Assembly (NCBI GenBank): GCA_037127255.1
Contig: JBANSL010000003.1
Location: 48,522,814-48,586,813, forward strand
Reading direction: 5' to 3'
Length of the DNA: 64,000 bases
Source of the DNA: Persicaria tinctoria
Taxonomy: Eukaryota > Streptophyta > Magnoliopsida > Caryophyllales > Polygonaceae
In this document: piece after piece, positions 23,602 to 35,934 of the stretch
Numbering within the stretch: position 1 is the stretch's first letter
How the letters are laid out: each line of letters opens with the position of its first letter
Translations under genes and position numbers: made by a program
Notes under the pieces: generated by a model
The model's input: only the letters and a program-made list of their open reading frames with translations
The model's database searches: none
What the model was told of the DNA's origin: nothing

Positions 23602-24196
23602 TATATATATATATATATATATATAAAGTAATCCTGTACATTGAAGCCTAATTACGGTTGGCAGAATCCACCTTTGAAACCAAAGATATCATTTTAAAAT
23701 GAAAGAAATTTATGCATGAAAAAGAGTGGCCACCAAAGAGCTTTACATTTATGCCAAAGGAAATTGACTATGATCCCTTTAAAGCTCGAACAACACTTGC
23801 ATTCAAGTCTAACGTAAGTCATTAATTTTAGTGAAGCTAGAAGCAGAAGTGCATACCTCCTCAACATAAGATTAGCAAAGCCGTAATGATATATGGCGGT
23901 GATGTGGCTTCCAATGACACTAGTGTAAACACCTTGCTGACTAATGTCAACAGGCTGCAAGCACTTCAACCCGGTGTGGTAGTCTCCCAGAAGGCAGTGA
24001 ACTCTCAATAAACCAATCATGCTGAAATACCCCAATACCTTCACAACATTGCTACTGCCACTGTAATCATAACCATCTGTGGCTGTGAATTGCTCAAGAC
24101 CCTCCTTTTCCCCATCCAAAATCGCAAAGACCATGGACTTGTCTACAAGACTACAAGTGCTTGCAAGAAGTTGAGGACACCATAAACATTCCATGC

Positions 24197-26040
24197 CTAT
24201 CACATACAGAAAAGATTATAGTAACCTCTTACCAGAATAATTAACCATCAACCATGAAAGTTCAAAATTCAACTACAATGTAAATATAATTTCAACTGCA
24301 AACAAGAGATAGTTAAGGTACCTTGGCATCCGTTCACACATCAGCAGCTTGAGTTGGACCATCATACGTTGTGCCACGACCACGTCCGCGACACCTACCC
24401 CTGCAAGAGGCCACATCCTGCAAAAATTCAACATCACTTTATCATTATAATCCTTAGTAAAAGAATCATGGGTCCATCTAAAACGCCAACTCCCAACATG
24501 ATTTCTAAATTCACCCTTACTATAAAGTTGTGAATAACAATAAAATACACCAGTTATAAATCCTTGTAAGGTAAAAGGAGCCTTGATGTTGAATCCTCAC
24601 AAATATGAACTCCTGACTCTACAACATGATTTAAGTAAAAGGGAAGAATGAAGAGATCAACAAGCACTCCAAATTATGTAAAGTACAAAAGTGCTTAAGA
24701 AGAGAGTGAATTGATCAGAGACCACAAGAATACATTCAAATTCATTGATCCTTTAGTTCTGCCCAATACAATCCCATACTTATATGAGTATTCATTTACT
24801 TTTAGTTTTGGAAAAACTGATACTTTGCATTAGCCCATTCACTGAAACTTTGCATTATTGTACACTCTTGAGAACAAAAAAAAGAAACAAAACAAGGAAT
24901 AAAATCAATAAATTATAACTATGAAGTCTAAACAACACCTTTAGTCTGTCTAGACCACCTGCCAGACACTTATTTTTGTGCTTATTATCTTAAAATTGAT
25001 TGAAGGGTCACTAGACAAGCAGCGAATAAAGAGTAACTTGTCTGAAAGAATCCATTTAAAAAATTAGTGCAATGTGCCTGACATTGTGCTCAAACCCTAA
25101 TTGAACTCCAACAGTAAGACCCCGGATGAAACATCCCAATTCGAACTCCAATTGAAAATTAGAAACATCCCAATTTGAACCCTAACAGTGAGCCCCCAGA
25201 TGAAACCCTAATCGAACTCCAAATCAAGTTATAGGGCTCGCGAATTGAAAAGGGGGTTACCTGAATTTCACTGAGAGGGGAGGTATTCACATGGCTCGCT
25301 GATTGAAAGGGGAGGGATTCACATGGAAGTGGCGACCGGTGAGGAGAACACCTGTGAATCAACTTAGATCTGAGGAAGTGGAAAGGACGAGCTCCAACAT
25401 CGACGTCTAACCAGCGACCTTCATCTCGGCGGATCTGGTCCGATTCTTTATTGCTGGCGTCAACGAGAAGGAGATGGAGAGGTCAAGAGTTGGCTCCTCT
25501 TCATGTTTTTTATCGTTGTTTGCCTGGATGTTAGAGAGAGAAAGTGGTGAGGTCTGGGGTTTAGGGAGAAAGAGATCTCAAATATGTGGGCAGCAGCGGG
25601 GGAGGAGGTGGTGGTGGCAGCGGCGGTAGGGGTTGTGGTGACATCCAGGCGAGGGTGAGACAAAGAGTTGGGAGAAAAGAGAGGATAGAAATTGGAGGAC
25701 ATGGAATCTGTAGGCTCCAGGAGAAATTTGAGAAACCTCTAGACAAAGAAGACGACGAGTAGAGGTGATCGAATGTGAGGGGGAGAGATAAATTGAATGT
25801 TTTCAAAATTTGAAGTGTTGGTACAAATTTTCGAAAAGGGGTCAGATTTTTTTTCAAGTGTTGGGACCTATTTCAAAAAGTGGGTCAAATTTTTTGAAGT
25901 TTTAAACATTACCTTCAAATTTCAAAACCCGGGCTCCAATGTTTTTCTAAGTGTTGGATTCCGCCCTTTTCCCCTAAACGCACGCGTTTTTATTTTTTTC
26001 AGAAACAATAATTTCACATCTGTTTATATATTTGACCACT
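24197..26040. other. gene-fragment-like DNA without an assignable gene
   Basis: On the minus strand there is a short Arg-Gly run (near 24,400), a Pro/Ser-rich low-complexity stretch (25,560-25,860) and a splice-donor-like CAG|GTAACC near 25,260. It looks like leader or first-exon material of a captured gene, but I recognise no protein. Confidence 0.3.
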
Positions 26041-26158
26041 GTGTAAACTGTTTTAAACATCACAAAAAAAAATATTGATGTAATATATTAATTTAACATC
26101 TGTTGCTTTTTTGACAGACTTAAATTACATGATGTCTAATTGCAGTATTCTAGTAGTG
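26041..26158 (-). mobile_element. right end of a CACTA (En/Spm) transposon
   Basis: The + strand ends TATTCTAGTAGTG at 26,158, which inverted is CACTACTAGAATA, the standard CACTA terminus. Subterminal ACATCTGT/ACAGATGT and GATGTC/GACATC words repeat in both orientations. Immediately beyond it, gypsy pol coding resumes. I found no matching left CACTAC end inside the window, so the extent is inferred. Confidence 0.55.
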
Positions 26159-28775
26159 AAAGTCTAAGATTCTTGAGTCTAATGTAGACAACAACATGTA
26201 TCTCCTCAAAAGGGCATCTGCCGCAACATTATATTTTCCTTTCTTATACTTAATGACATAAGGGAATGTTTATATAAACTCCATCCAACTACCATGCCCC
26301 TATCCAACTTGTCTTGGCTCTTAAAATGCTTTAAGGACTCATGATTAGTGTGCAAAATAAACTCCTTAGGCCAAATATAATGTTGCCATGTCTTAAGAAC
26401 TCTAAATAATTCATACAACTCGTTATCATAAGTAGAGTAATTAAGACAAGCTCCTTTCAATTTTTCTGAAAAATAGGCAATGGGCTTACCTTCTTGCATG
26501 AGAACTCCACCAATGCCTATGCCCGATGCATCACACTCCACTTCGAAGGGTCAGTTGAAATCCGAAAGTGCTAAGATCGGGGCTTGCGTGAGATACTTCT
26601 TTAGCGTGTTGAACGCCTTCTCTTGGGAATTTTCCCATGTGAATAGGTGATGCTTCTTGGTGATCTCGGTTAGAGGGGCTGCAATGGTGCTGAAATCCCT
26701 CACGAACCGGCGATAGAAGCTAGCTAATCCAAGGAAGCTCCGAACACGGCCAATTGATGTAGGAGTAGGCCATTCTTGGATCGCTTTGATCTTGCTCTCG
26801 TCCACCTTCAATCCATGTGAGCTGACCACAAAACCAAGAAAAGTAACACAATTAGTGCAAAGCTCACATTTACGTTGATTGTCATCACAACTTCCACCAT
26901 CAATGATCCCATTACGAACCTTACCCTTTACTAAGCATCTAGTATGAAACAAGTTTTCACGTTGATTGTCATCACATGGTGTAGGTTGGACACTTAAAAC
27001 TCTCCTAACAATCAAAGATTCACCATGTAGTATGAAACAAGTTTTCGTGTTGATTGTCATCACAAGGTGTAGGTTGGACACTTAAAACTCTCCTAACAAT
27101 CAAAGATGTAGGTTGGACACTTAAAACGCTTACCCATTACTAAGCATCAATGATCCCATTAATGACAACTTCCACCATCAATGATCCCATTACGAACCTT
27201 ACCCTTTACTAAGCATCTAGTATGAAACAAGTTTTCACGTTGATTGTCATCACAAGGTGTAGATTGGACACTTAAAACTCTCATAACAATCAAAGATTCA
27301 CCATGCTCATATTCAACGCAATCATCATCATCATAAGCAAGAAGTTTAAGGTTTTGATCATTATCATCATTAACATGCTCGTCATGTTCATCACAAGAAT
27401 TTTCAGATTCATATTCCCCTAAGTTATTAATCATGAGATTTTTCTTATTAGGACAATCCTTCATAACATGACCTCTACCTTGGCATTTAAAACAAACAAT
27501 GTCCCTAGATCTAGTAGTAGAGGGGTTAGGATTACTCCCTTCATGGCCAGTAGATGCCCTAGACAAATCACGTCCGTACAGAGGCGATTTGCCCTTGTCG
27601 ATGGGTTGTTGAGGTTCTTGGCCATCACTCCTCCCTTGGGGTCGGCTCAACCTCTCCCTAAAGCCCATGTCCGACCTTCCTTGGGGCTTTTGTGACCGGT
27701 TTTGGCGCCAACCCTGAGGCTTCCCACTCAAAACTCTTCCTTCTTGGACCCTGTATCTTGCTCCCATTTCTATGTTCATAGCTAAATGCAACAGTTCAGT
27801 AGGCGTAGAATAAGGAAAGTAATCAACTTCATGAGCTACGGCGGGATGCAATATTCTAAGAAACATAGAATTTGTATCTTCATCATTTTCAACTACATTT
27901 GCTCTAGCCATGGTTTCTTGCATCGCATTAAATGTTTCCTCCACAGTTTTGCTACCTTGTTTAAGATTCTCTAGTCATTGTCTAAGTTCTCTAGCATAGT
28001 GTTGGGGAACAAATCTTCTCCTCATAAGTGCTTTCATTTGGTTCCATGAAGTGATAGGCGCATCAAGGGCTCTTGTTCTTTCTTTAATTAGGTTATCCAA
28101 TCAAATTAAAGCAAAGCCTTGAAATTCTAGAGAAGCTAATTGCACCTTTTTAACGTCAAAAAAGCTATGACAATTCCAGATTTGATCCATTTTAGTTTCC
28201 CAATCAATATATGCATCTGGATCTGTCTTACCATCGAATTGAGGGATCTTTACCTTTACCTTACTTATGTCGTCTTGATCAGGCTCTCTAGGTGCTCTAT
28301 AGTGGTATCGACCTCCTCTATCGTTCCGCTTGTGACGCTGCTCCCAATGCTCCTCCTCTTGGAAGTCGTCATCGTCCTCTGAGAATGAGTGTTCATCATG
28401 TTGCTGTCAGCCTCTCCCTCTTCCTCTTCCCTGCGCATTAGCAAACCCATTATTTCTACCATACATCTCCCTTCGTTGAGAGTCGTCCTCATCAAATAAA
28501 GGGTTATCTAAATTAGGATTAGGGTTAGGATTGTTTACTTCCCTTTCATCTTGAGACGGGTCATCACGCCCTGGATTCCTTTGTCCAGCCACGGTGTTCG
28601 AACCGGTTGGCCGACCCTTTACTACCGCAAGCCTATCCATCACCGCTGCCAAGGTCGCATTTAGATTGTTAACCATGTTGTTGAACATCTCAGGCGACAC
28701 GGTCGAGGTATTGTTGGAGTTGTTATCGTTGTTGCCATTGTTGGCATTATTTTTGTTGTTTCCTTGATTAGGCAT
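26159..28775 (-). pseudogene. gypsy gag-protease-RT/RNase H, rearranged
   Basis: From ATG 28,775: Asn-rich N-terminus, then (after a break) a gag part with HEVDYFPYSTPTELLHLAMN and the zinc knuckle CFKCQGRGHVMKDCP. Protease pieces (CLVKGKVRNGIIDGGSC) appear more than once. Then it jumps to the end of RT (CVTFLGFVVSSHGLKVDE, FLGLASFYRRFVRDFS) and RNase H ([24 protein letters not shown]). Most of RT is missing. At the left edge the frame reads [22 protein letters not shown] and then meets the CACTA end. The integrase at 17,305-18,709 is its likely continuation. Confidence 0.8.
26870..27310. repeat. shuffled duplications in the protease region
   Basis: Four blocks beginning GTTGATTGTCATCACA recur with different continuations (CTTCCACCATCAATG or AGGTGTAGGTTGGACACT). 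CTAGTATGAAACAAGTTTTC-type ends recur as well. The order is scrambled rather than simply tandem. Confidence 0.85.
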
Positions 28776-30048
28776 GGCAAATAAAACAAACAAAGAAGTA
28801 TGTAAAGGTTAGTAAAATATAAACAAACTCACAAGTGTGTCGCTCACACTCCCTCTCTAATTGGTATGTCACGCTTGTTGTTTCAATCCGCTTTGGGCAA
28901 ATCAACACTCAAGCTAAAACCTAGCAATACAAGGTAAGAGATTAAGAGAATGAATGAGAAACACAAGACTGCACTCGACAAAGAGCACAAGAGTACTCGA
29001 GAAAGGCAAGAGAGAGCACTCAACACAACAAAACACACTCGGCAATATCAAAGGAGTAATCGACGGGAGTTCACATCTCTCCACACGCACAAGAGAGCAC
29101 TCGACAGGGGTCTACGGTACTCGACACAACAAAGAACAATGCAAAGAGCACTCGACACAGAGAAGAAGTACTCGACAAAGAGAAATAAACAAGACAAAAG
29201 ACTGATTTTGTGGAAAAATAAAGAAAATAAAAGAAATTTTGGAAATTTACCTCTTTTGATTTGAAAACTTAAGTTATGATGTTGTAGTTGCAAGGGTAGG
29301 GTTTCAAAGTTTATGTTTGGGAGGTAATGGATGAAAGTATGTCGACTAGGGCTTCAAAAATCACCAAATTTGTCCCTTTGGAAGCTTTCTTGCACTAGAT
29401 CAACAATTCTCCTTTTTTTTTTGACTTACTTTTGCCCCTAGTGAATTTTATCCTCCTAGGTCCAAGCTTGAATGTCTTTTTTTTTGATATTTTTTGAACT
29501 GATTTTTTTTATACCTAATGCAAGAAATTGAAACAACAAAGAAGAGAGACTCAAAAAATATGAACTAAGGTGAATGAAATAAAATTTAGCCCTTTTATGA
29601 AATATATAGATAAGGTTTGGCTAACTTTGGTAAGTAGATCTATCTATGCCTTTTGTAAATTATGATAGATAAATGGAATATATCTACCACAAAAAAGCAG
29701 AATTTAAATAAGGCAATAAAATAAGATAGATAAAAGATAGAACAACAAACTAGGGTTTGGGATTGTGGGAGGCCGAAATCGACTAGGGGTGAACCCTTTG
29801 GTGTCGTCGACTATGGCCTGCACAAGAAGATGCGAGCATAAGGTTGAGTCGGCCTCAACGGTCTCGGCTAGGCTGTGTTTGGGCTAAGTGCAACCACAAC
29901 AATTACAAACAAACAAGGTTAGTAATGATCAAATTCAAGAATTCAAGAAGTAAAAGACCAAAATAAACAAAGACTCTATTTTTGTGGGATTTTTGTGTTT
30001 ATATGGAGAACAAAATAAAAGACACAACTTTTGATGTCGGAAACCAAA
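28776..30048. other. gypsy leader, no gene seen
   Basis: DNA between the primer site and gag of the minus-strand gypsy element. It contains a CACTCGAC/GCACTCGAC word cluster (28,970-29,180), poly-T runs near 29,410-29,500 and AT-rich sequence. Confidence 0.5.
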
Positions 30049-30060
30049 GCTCTGGTACCA
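30049..30060 (-). other. primer-binding site, tRNA-iMet type
   Basis: The minus strand reads TGGTACCAGAGC, one base off the common TGGTATCAGAGC, 3 bp from the LTR end CATATCA. Confidence 0.75.
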
Positions 30061-30063
30061 ATT

Positions 30064-30781
30064 TGATATGGGGTAAACCGTAGGATGGCCCGATCTTCGA
30101 CAATCAAACAAGAAACTCAAGAACAGAAGCAAGATTGACGCAAGACTCAAGAAAGGCGTAAGAACTCAACCAAGAACACTCGATGTCGACAATAAAGAAA
30201 GGACAAGAACGCAGCAACTCGATCAAGACACAAAGACTCAATATCGACTAGACTAATGAAACAAAAGACTCGAACAATTGAAATAAGAACTCAACAATAA
30301 TAATTCAAAGACAGATAGATGGGTGATTCGAACTATGTAGAACGAGATGAAGACCTCAGGCCTCCGTAGAGGGTAGGAACCAAGCACCAACGACTACACA
30401 ACCCACCTCTACAACATTACACAACCAAGCAGACAACTTGGAGGCACAAGGAGGGGGCTCGTGGATACTAGGATCACCAAGCTCTCGCGATGTTGATGAA
30501 CTCAAAGCAAACCAAGCTGAGATCTATACCAATTTTGCAATCGATGAGCCACGCTTCGAATCGATTGACTTGCACTCAATTGTGTTTCACACAAACTGAA
30601 ATTTCTGAATAATGAATAACATGGTTCTTTACAATGGGAGGAATCGGCTTATATAATCCTAACATAGCCAAAATTGATAAAAGGAAAAATTAAAAGAAAT
30701 TAATTAAAATACCCTTAAAGTTTCCTAAAATAACTTAAGTAGAAATAATACTAAAAATGGAAATAAAGCAAGGTTTCAACA
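30064..30781 (-). mobile_element. LTR of the minus-strand gypsy element
   Basis: Left edge TGATATGG beside the primer site. The right edge is tentatively at TTTCAACA, giving TG...CA on the minus strand and about 0.72 kb. A minus-strand TTATATAAGCC box near 30,650 fits a U3 promoter. The right end is approximate. Confidence 0.55.
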
Positions 30782-30807
30782 TTTAGAGAAATCCGACCTC
30801 TCTAGCT

Positions 30808-31020
30808 CTAAGGTGGTTTGGCCATATTAACTCCAATGCACATATACGTCCTCAAAGGTGCTTCGGGAAGTTGCACTGAGCTCGAGAACAATGCATGACT
30901 CACAAACATGAATGAGTCTCTCTGAAGCTTCTTAGCTCGAGCTCGGGTCATTGGTCTGTCACCAAGAATGATATAAGTGTCTAGAGGTTTAGAAGACGGT
31001 CCCGCATCACACACACCCAA
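30808..31020 (-). pseudogene. gypsy post-integrase tail fragment
   Basis: GDRPMTRARAKKLQRD resembles the post-integrase tail PITRSQAKKI at 17,500. It lies directly upstream (minus sense) of the LTR at 30,064, as if that LTR were also the 3' LTR of a preceding element. Confidence 0.5.
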
Positions 31021-31260
31021 AACTCAAGAAGTCACAAAGTTGCGAAAACTATCGCTAAATCCAGAACCCAGCCGTTGCATTACTGTAGCGGCACCGTAGC
31101 AGCGGTCACGACACTGTAGCAGCGCCCGCAGCACACCCGCATCATCCGTCGCTGCTGCTGTGTCCTTCTGTCGCTGTTTCCTGAAGCGGTAAATATATTT
31201 CAAAAGTTGTAACATAGTTACAAAAGACGTAGACAATACCACGGGTCTAGTGTAAAAAAT
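31021..31260. other. GTAGCAGCG-word cluster
   Basis: Non-coding. Words such as CTGTAGCAGCG and GTAGCGGCACCGTAGCAGCG crowd 31,060-31,200. No gene seen. Confidence 0.4.
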
Positions 31261-34200
31261 TAAATGAGATAATAGTCACGTAGGACTAATCATCCCCCAA
31301 AACTATACCCTCACCCAAACATTCAAATACTCCCAAAGTCTCCCTTCTACTTACGACATCTATCTACCCAATCAAGTGTTTTTTCCATCTTTTTTCATTT
31401 ACTATTTTACATTTGCACCTAGCCAAAATCCTAATCCTACATGCTTCAATGATCCTTGTTGCACACTCTTCTGGCCTGAATCTTTCCTTCTGAAAGATGA
31501 GTCTGTTTCTCGCAAGCCACGTGAAGGCGAGAAGCTTGCCTTGGAATGGAGCCGAAGCCCTCACACGCATAGGTTCCCTTGCAAACCATGCTAGCCAGCC
31601 CTCCACATCTCTTTCTTCATGTGTGATTCCAACCCAACGACATACAATGCGCTTTGTTTCTTGAATTGGATTGCACTCGAACCATAAGTGGCCTTCAGTT
31701 TCCACTTCCAGGCCGCTTCCTGGCCACACCAGTGCTTCACACGATATCTAGTTTAGAGCCTCCTCTTCGCTGCAAGCCATACGATAAAACTCTATTTTCT
31801 GCATTGGGCGCCTTTCCATAACTTTTCACCCCATCCCACCTCATTCCCCCTTGTCCGAATGAGATCATACATCAAAGGAGCAAGAGAATCCACCCCCAAG
31901 ACTAAGGATTGGATACAACTTTTATGTCGCCTCTTCATCCCCTTGGGGTAGCAGCATTCTCAACTCATCCTTGACCTAGATGAGCGACTTCCAAGCCAAT
32001 GAGTCGTTAATTTTCCCCTCCACGAGCCATATATTACCCCCTTCTACTTCGTTATGTATTACCCAGTCCAGCCACACACTTTCTTTCTGAAGCAAAACGT
32101 CACCCAACAACTTAGCAAAGATACATTTATTCCAGGAAAGAATTTCTCGAACGTCTAATCCACCCTCTTCGAACGGTTTAGTCACTTCAGACCAAGCAAC
32201 TAGGCATTTGGAACTGTCTACGGTCCCACTCCACAGATAACGCTTGCATAGCCTTTCAATCTCTTCCATTACCCCATTAGGTAATATAACAACTTGGCTC
32301 CAGAAATTAAGGACTCCCCCAACCATAGATTTCAGCACCTGCAACCGCCCAGCATAGGACAGTTTTCGAGCAGTCCATCCCACTATTAGGCCATTAATTT
32401 TATCTAGAAGTGGCTTGTATTCATGCACCTTCAAGCGCTTAGATTGGAGAGGAGTTCCGAGGTACTTAACTGGGAGTTCACCCAAAGAAAAGCCCAGGTG
32501 AGTAGCAATGGAGGCAACATCTCTGGCAAGCAGCCCAGTGACAAATAGCTCACTCTTCTCAAGATTAGCCTTCAGCCCCGATGCACATAAGAACTTGTCC
32601 AAGCACTTCTTTAGTATACCAACAGAAGTTGAGTCAGCTTTACAAAATAGGAGCAAGTCGTCCGTGAACGCAACGTGAGTCAATCCAATGTCCTTGCATC
32701 GAGGGTGGAATTTGAACCCCGAAAGTGTTGAAGCATCTTTCAACATACAACTCAAGACCTCAAGGTATATAAAAAAGAGGTAAGGGGTATAGGATCCCCT
32801 TGCCTTACCCCTCTTCACCCTTTAAAAAATCCCTCGGGGGCTCCATTAATCAGTACCGAGAAAGTTGTCGAAGTCACACACTCCATTACAATTTCTATTA
32901 GCTTTTCAGGGAATCCAAATTGTCTCAAGGCAAATGCAATGAATTCCCAGCTGAGGTAGTTGTAGGCCTTTTGGAGATCGGCCTTGATGGTGCACCTAGG
33001 AGAAACCCTCTTCGTACCATAACCCCGAACAATCTCAAGTGCAGCAACACTATTGTGGGCTAGGGAACGCTCAGGAACAAAGGCTTCCTGACATTTAGAA
33101 ACAATCCCCGATAATGAACCTTTAATCTTTTCTACAAGCAGCTTGCTAACCACCTTCTGGACTGTGTTGCAACACGAAATTAGCCGGAGATCCTTGACAA
33201 AAGTCAGGTTCACTGCCTTGGGAACAATGGATATGAATGTGGTATTCCACTGCTTAAGCAATTGACCATTACGGAATACCTCTTTTACCGCTTCGCAGAC
33301 ATCGTTGCCAACAATGCTCCAACACGACTTAAGGAACAAGCAACCAAAGCCATCCAGCCCCGGTGACTTGTTGTTACCTATTGCCCATACTGTTTTCTTG
33401 ATATCCCCATTGTTCGACAGCTGGTCCATCCTCTCCTCATCCTCTTCATCAATGACAGCACCCCGAGGAATCACAATCTGTGTACGAGCAGGGGAAGGTG
33501 ATGCCAGCAGCTCAATAAAGAACTCAAGTATATGTGCCTTGATGGCATCTTCATTCGCAAGCCAATCACCCCTTGAATCCCTCATTGTGAGAATAACTTT
33601 CCTTGATCTTCTCTCTTTGACGCTCCTATAGAACATAGACCAAGTTTTCTCTCCCATAATCAGCCAATGCATCTTCGCTTTCTGCTCTGTACGTGAGGCT
33701 AATTAATCGAGCAACATTGGCTCTCAGATAATCCTCAGCCTCCTTTACCCGTCTATGCAGCCCAGGATTCCCCTTATCTAGTTGTAGACTCAGTTGTAAC
33801 TCATGAAGTGCTTCCTTGTTTAGTTTGATTTGAGTATGCAACTCAGGGAATCTGGCCATATCCCATGGCTTCAAGGCGTCTTTCACATTTCGCAGTTTAG
33901 TCACTAGTTTGAACTGATTTGATCCCGCCAAATCAGTCATCCAAGCACTCCTTACTAGTGGCTCAAACTCAGCCTCCTGACAACAAAATTTTTTAAACAT
34001 AAATGGGTACTTCCTTACCCTCGAGTCATTTTTCAGTATTGTCACAGCTGGTGAGTGATCGGAGATGCCCGGGGTGTCAAAGAACGCTTTTGTATCCACA
34101 AACGATTCCTTCCAAGCATCATTGACAAGCACACGATCCAGTTTCCTTTCAATCCTCCCCTGGCTTTCCTGTTTGTTGCTCCAAGTTAGATGCGCTCCAG

Positions 34201-34390
34201 AATATTCTAGGTCCGAGAGGTTACAATCCTCCATAACATCCCTTAACTCTTCAAAATGGTCGTGGACAGATCTGTTCTGCGTCCACTTCTGTCGTTGTTT
34301 CCCCTTTTCTGAATTTTTCCAAGTGTTTTGCCTCCGCTGTTTTTGCCTGGCCCAACAAGTTGGTGTTCTTGATTCGAAGCCCACAGGCGA
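31261..34390 (-). pseudogene. L1-type LINE ORF2, 5' truncated and broken
   Basis: Minus strand, in order: end of the apurinic endonuclease (RKLDRVLVNDAW, GISDHSPAV; 33,626-34,384), then reverse transcriptase in another frame (KMHWLIMGEKTW, NNKSPGLDGFG, QEAFVPERSL; to 32,815). A TGA at about 32,815 and a corrupted RQGDPLSPYLF region follow. The catalytic AFTDDLLLF, KYLGTPL and a C-terminal part end at 31,976. After a gap comes the zf-RVT-like C-terminus (GHLWFECNP, TWLARNRLIFQ; 31,364-31,729). Both catalytic Asp residues survive. No poly(A) or target duplication was identified. Confidence 0.85.
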
Positions 34391-34417
34391 AGGATCGGGA
34401 ATACCAAACGTATCAAG

Positions 34418-34430
34418 TGGTATAAGAGCC
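34418..34430 (+). other. primer-site-like motif
   Basis: TGGTATAAGAGCC, close to the TGGTATCAGAGCC tRNA-iMet primer site, just before a degraded reading frame and just past the LINE 5' truncation point. Confidence 0.4.
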
Positions 34431-34507
34431 GTAGGTTTTGCAAGTTCTTGTCTTTTTGTTGATGTTTTTAACGATTTGATTCAATAATTTGCGCTATTTG
34501 GGGTGAT

Positions 34508-35464
34508 TGGGATGATGATCCCGATCCATTGGATGAATTTTTTGCTTTGGAACGTGCTAAACAACAACGGCGCCAACAAGAGTTACGTTGGAGAGCTTGA
34601 CTACAACAACAAACCCTAGAGTATCAACGCAAAGCCAAAAGACGCCAACTTTGGCTTCAACGTCAAGAGGAAGAACAACGACGTGCTAGGGAACAACTTC
34701 AACTAGAATGTCAACGAGAGTACAAACGAAATTGGTTGCGCCAACATAAAGAAAATGAATTTTGAAGTGGGAGATCTGACATTGTCGATTGGGATGTTTG
34801 GTATGCGTCATATCAGCGTCATCAAAGAGAAAAAGAGGATCGCCAAAGATGGGAGAAGAAAGACACTCAACGAAAGGCTGCGGAAGATGTGGACAAATTC
34901 GTTGCCCATAATACACCACTCCGCAGCAATTTTGTTTCACAGATTCCCGCTGTCTCCAACCTCGGAATTGAGTCAACTCAGTCTTTTTGCGAAGCTGACT
35001 CGACGATCTTCCCAACGGTGGGTCACATACTGCAAGAGTCTCCAAGTAAGGTGTCCAATTTTGATCGGCAAGTGGACTGTAGTGTTGAGCGGGATGTGCT
35101 ACATGTATCCATTATTGACGATGAGGTAATTAATGAAATTTCTCTTGAGTTAGCTATTATACCTCTTGAGAATGTTCATGAAGTTGTTGACGCTTAAGTT
35201 GAAGTGATTGTTGAGCCTATTCCCATTGAAGATCAAGTTCGTTCAACAATCATGCCTAAAGGTGTTGTTTTTGGGGTTTCTATACCTCGAATTCTGCTGG
35301 CACCCATTCCACCCACCCCTCAATCACCATATTTGAGGGTTGTTGCTCCTTCCCCGCTGCTCATCACCGACTCGATTCGAGGACGAATCGAAGATAAGAC
35401 GGGGAGAATGATGCAATCAAGGATGAGCTTTTGTGGCTCAAACAATGACCTTGATCCAAGCTAG
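34508..35464 (+). pseudogene. degraded retroelement frame, Q/R-rich coiled coil
   Basis: A frame readable for about 950 bp, broken by TGA near 34,599, TGA 34,763-34,765 and TAA near 35,195. It starts WDDDPDPLDEFFALE, continues with a long Gln/Arg-rich helical stretch (QRRQQELRWRA, QRQEEEQRRAREQLQ), then an acidic domain (DEVINEISLELAIIP) and a Pro-rich end. The DNA around 35,375 (TTCGAGGACGAATC) resembles the 'SRSNLFQEG' tail of gypsy elements. I cannot name the family. DNA from 35,465 to 35,830 holds no gene. Confidence 0.45.
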
Positions 35465-35833
35465 CTATCAAGATCGATTCGAGGGATATTGGAGGAAGAA
35501 CATGTCCTCCTCAAGAGGAAGAAGGCTCCACCATGGAAGAAGGTCCAAACGAGCAAGGTGAGCTTATGTCCAAGTTTTGGTTCGTTCTTAATGGGTTGAC
35601 AGCATTTCGACGTCTCAGTAAAATGGGTCGTTCGGAGTCCATATTTATTGGATGACGTTGTCCCATACTTTGTTGGAACGAGGACGAAAAGATCTACAAT
35701 TGTTCTGTTGAAGGTCTTTCTAGAATCAAACTTGAAGTCGGACGAAATTCATCATCTTTGCAGCTGTCACTGTTTTGGATGAATTTCTATATAGCAATTT
35801 AATTATTTTTGGTTTTATTATTTTATTTAGACA

Positions 35834-35842
35834 TATTTATTT
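35834..35842. repeat. left target-site duplication of the MULE
   Basis: TATTTATTT here against TATTTATAT at 63,779-63,787: eight of nine match. A 9-bp duplication is standard for Mutator-like elements. Confidence 0.6.
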
Positions 35843-35930
35843 GAAAAAATTTGCGAAATGGGCACATTAATTGGACGAATTTGCAAAATAGACGCGGGTT
35901 TGGACAAATTTGCGAAATAGCCCCTATATA
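35843..35930 (+). repeat. left terminal inverted repeat of the MULE
   Basis: Contains three direct copies of TTTGCRAAATRG about 33 bp apart (near 35,850, 35,881 and 35,909). The right end has the same three in inverted order. Confidence 0.75.
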
Positions 35931-35934
35931 TACC
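35924..35934 (+). promoter_or_regulatory. TATA box at the edge of the left terminal repeat
   Basis: CTATATATACC, just inside the terminal repeat and about 210 bp before the ATG at 36,143, followed by a CT-rich leader. The terminal repeat probably serves as promoter for the Ulp1 gene. Confidence 0.6.

Noticed and set aside
34065..34487. 140-aa + strand ORF over the LINE 5' end
   Set aside because: Antisense to the endonuclease region, which matches LINE motifs on the minus strand.
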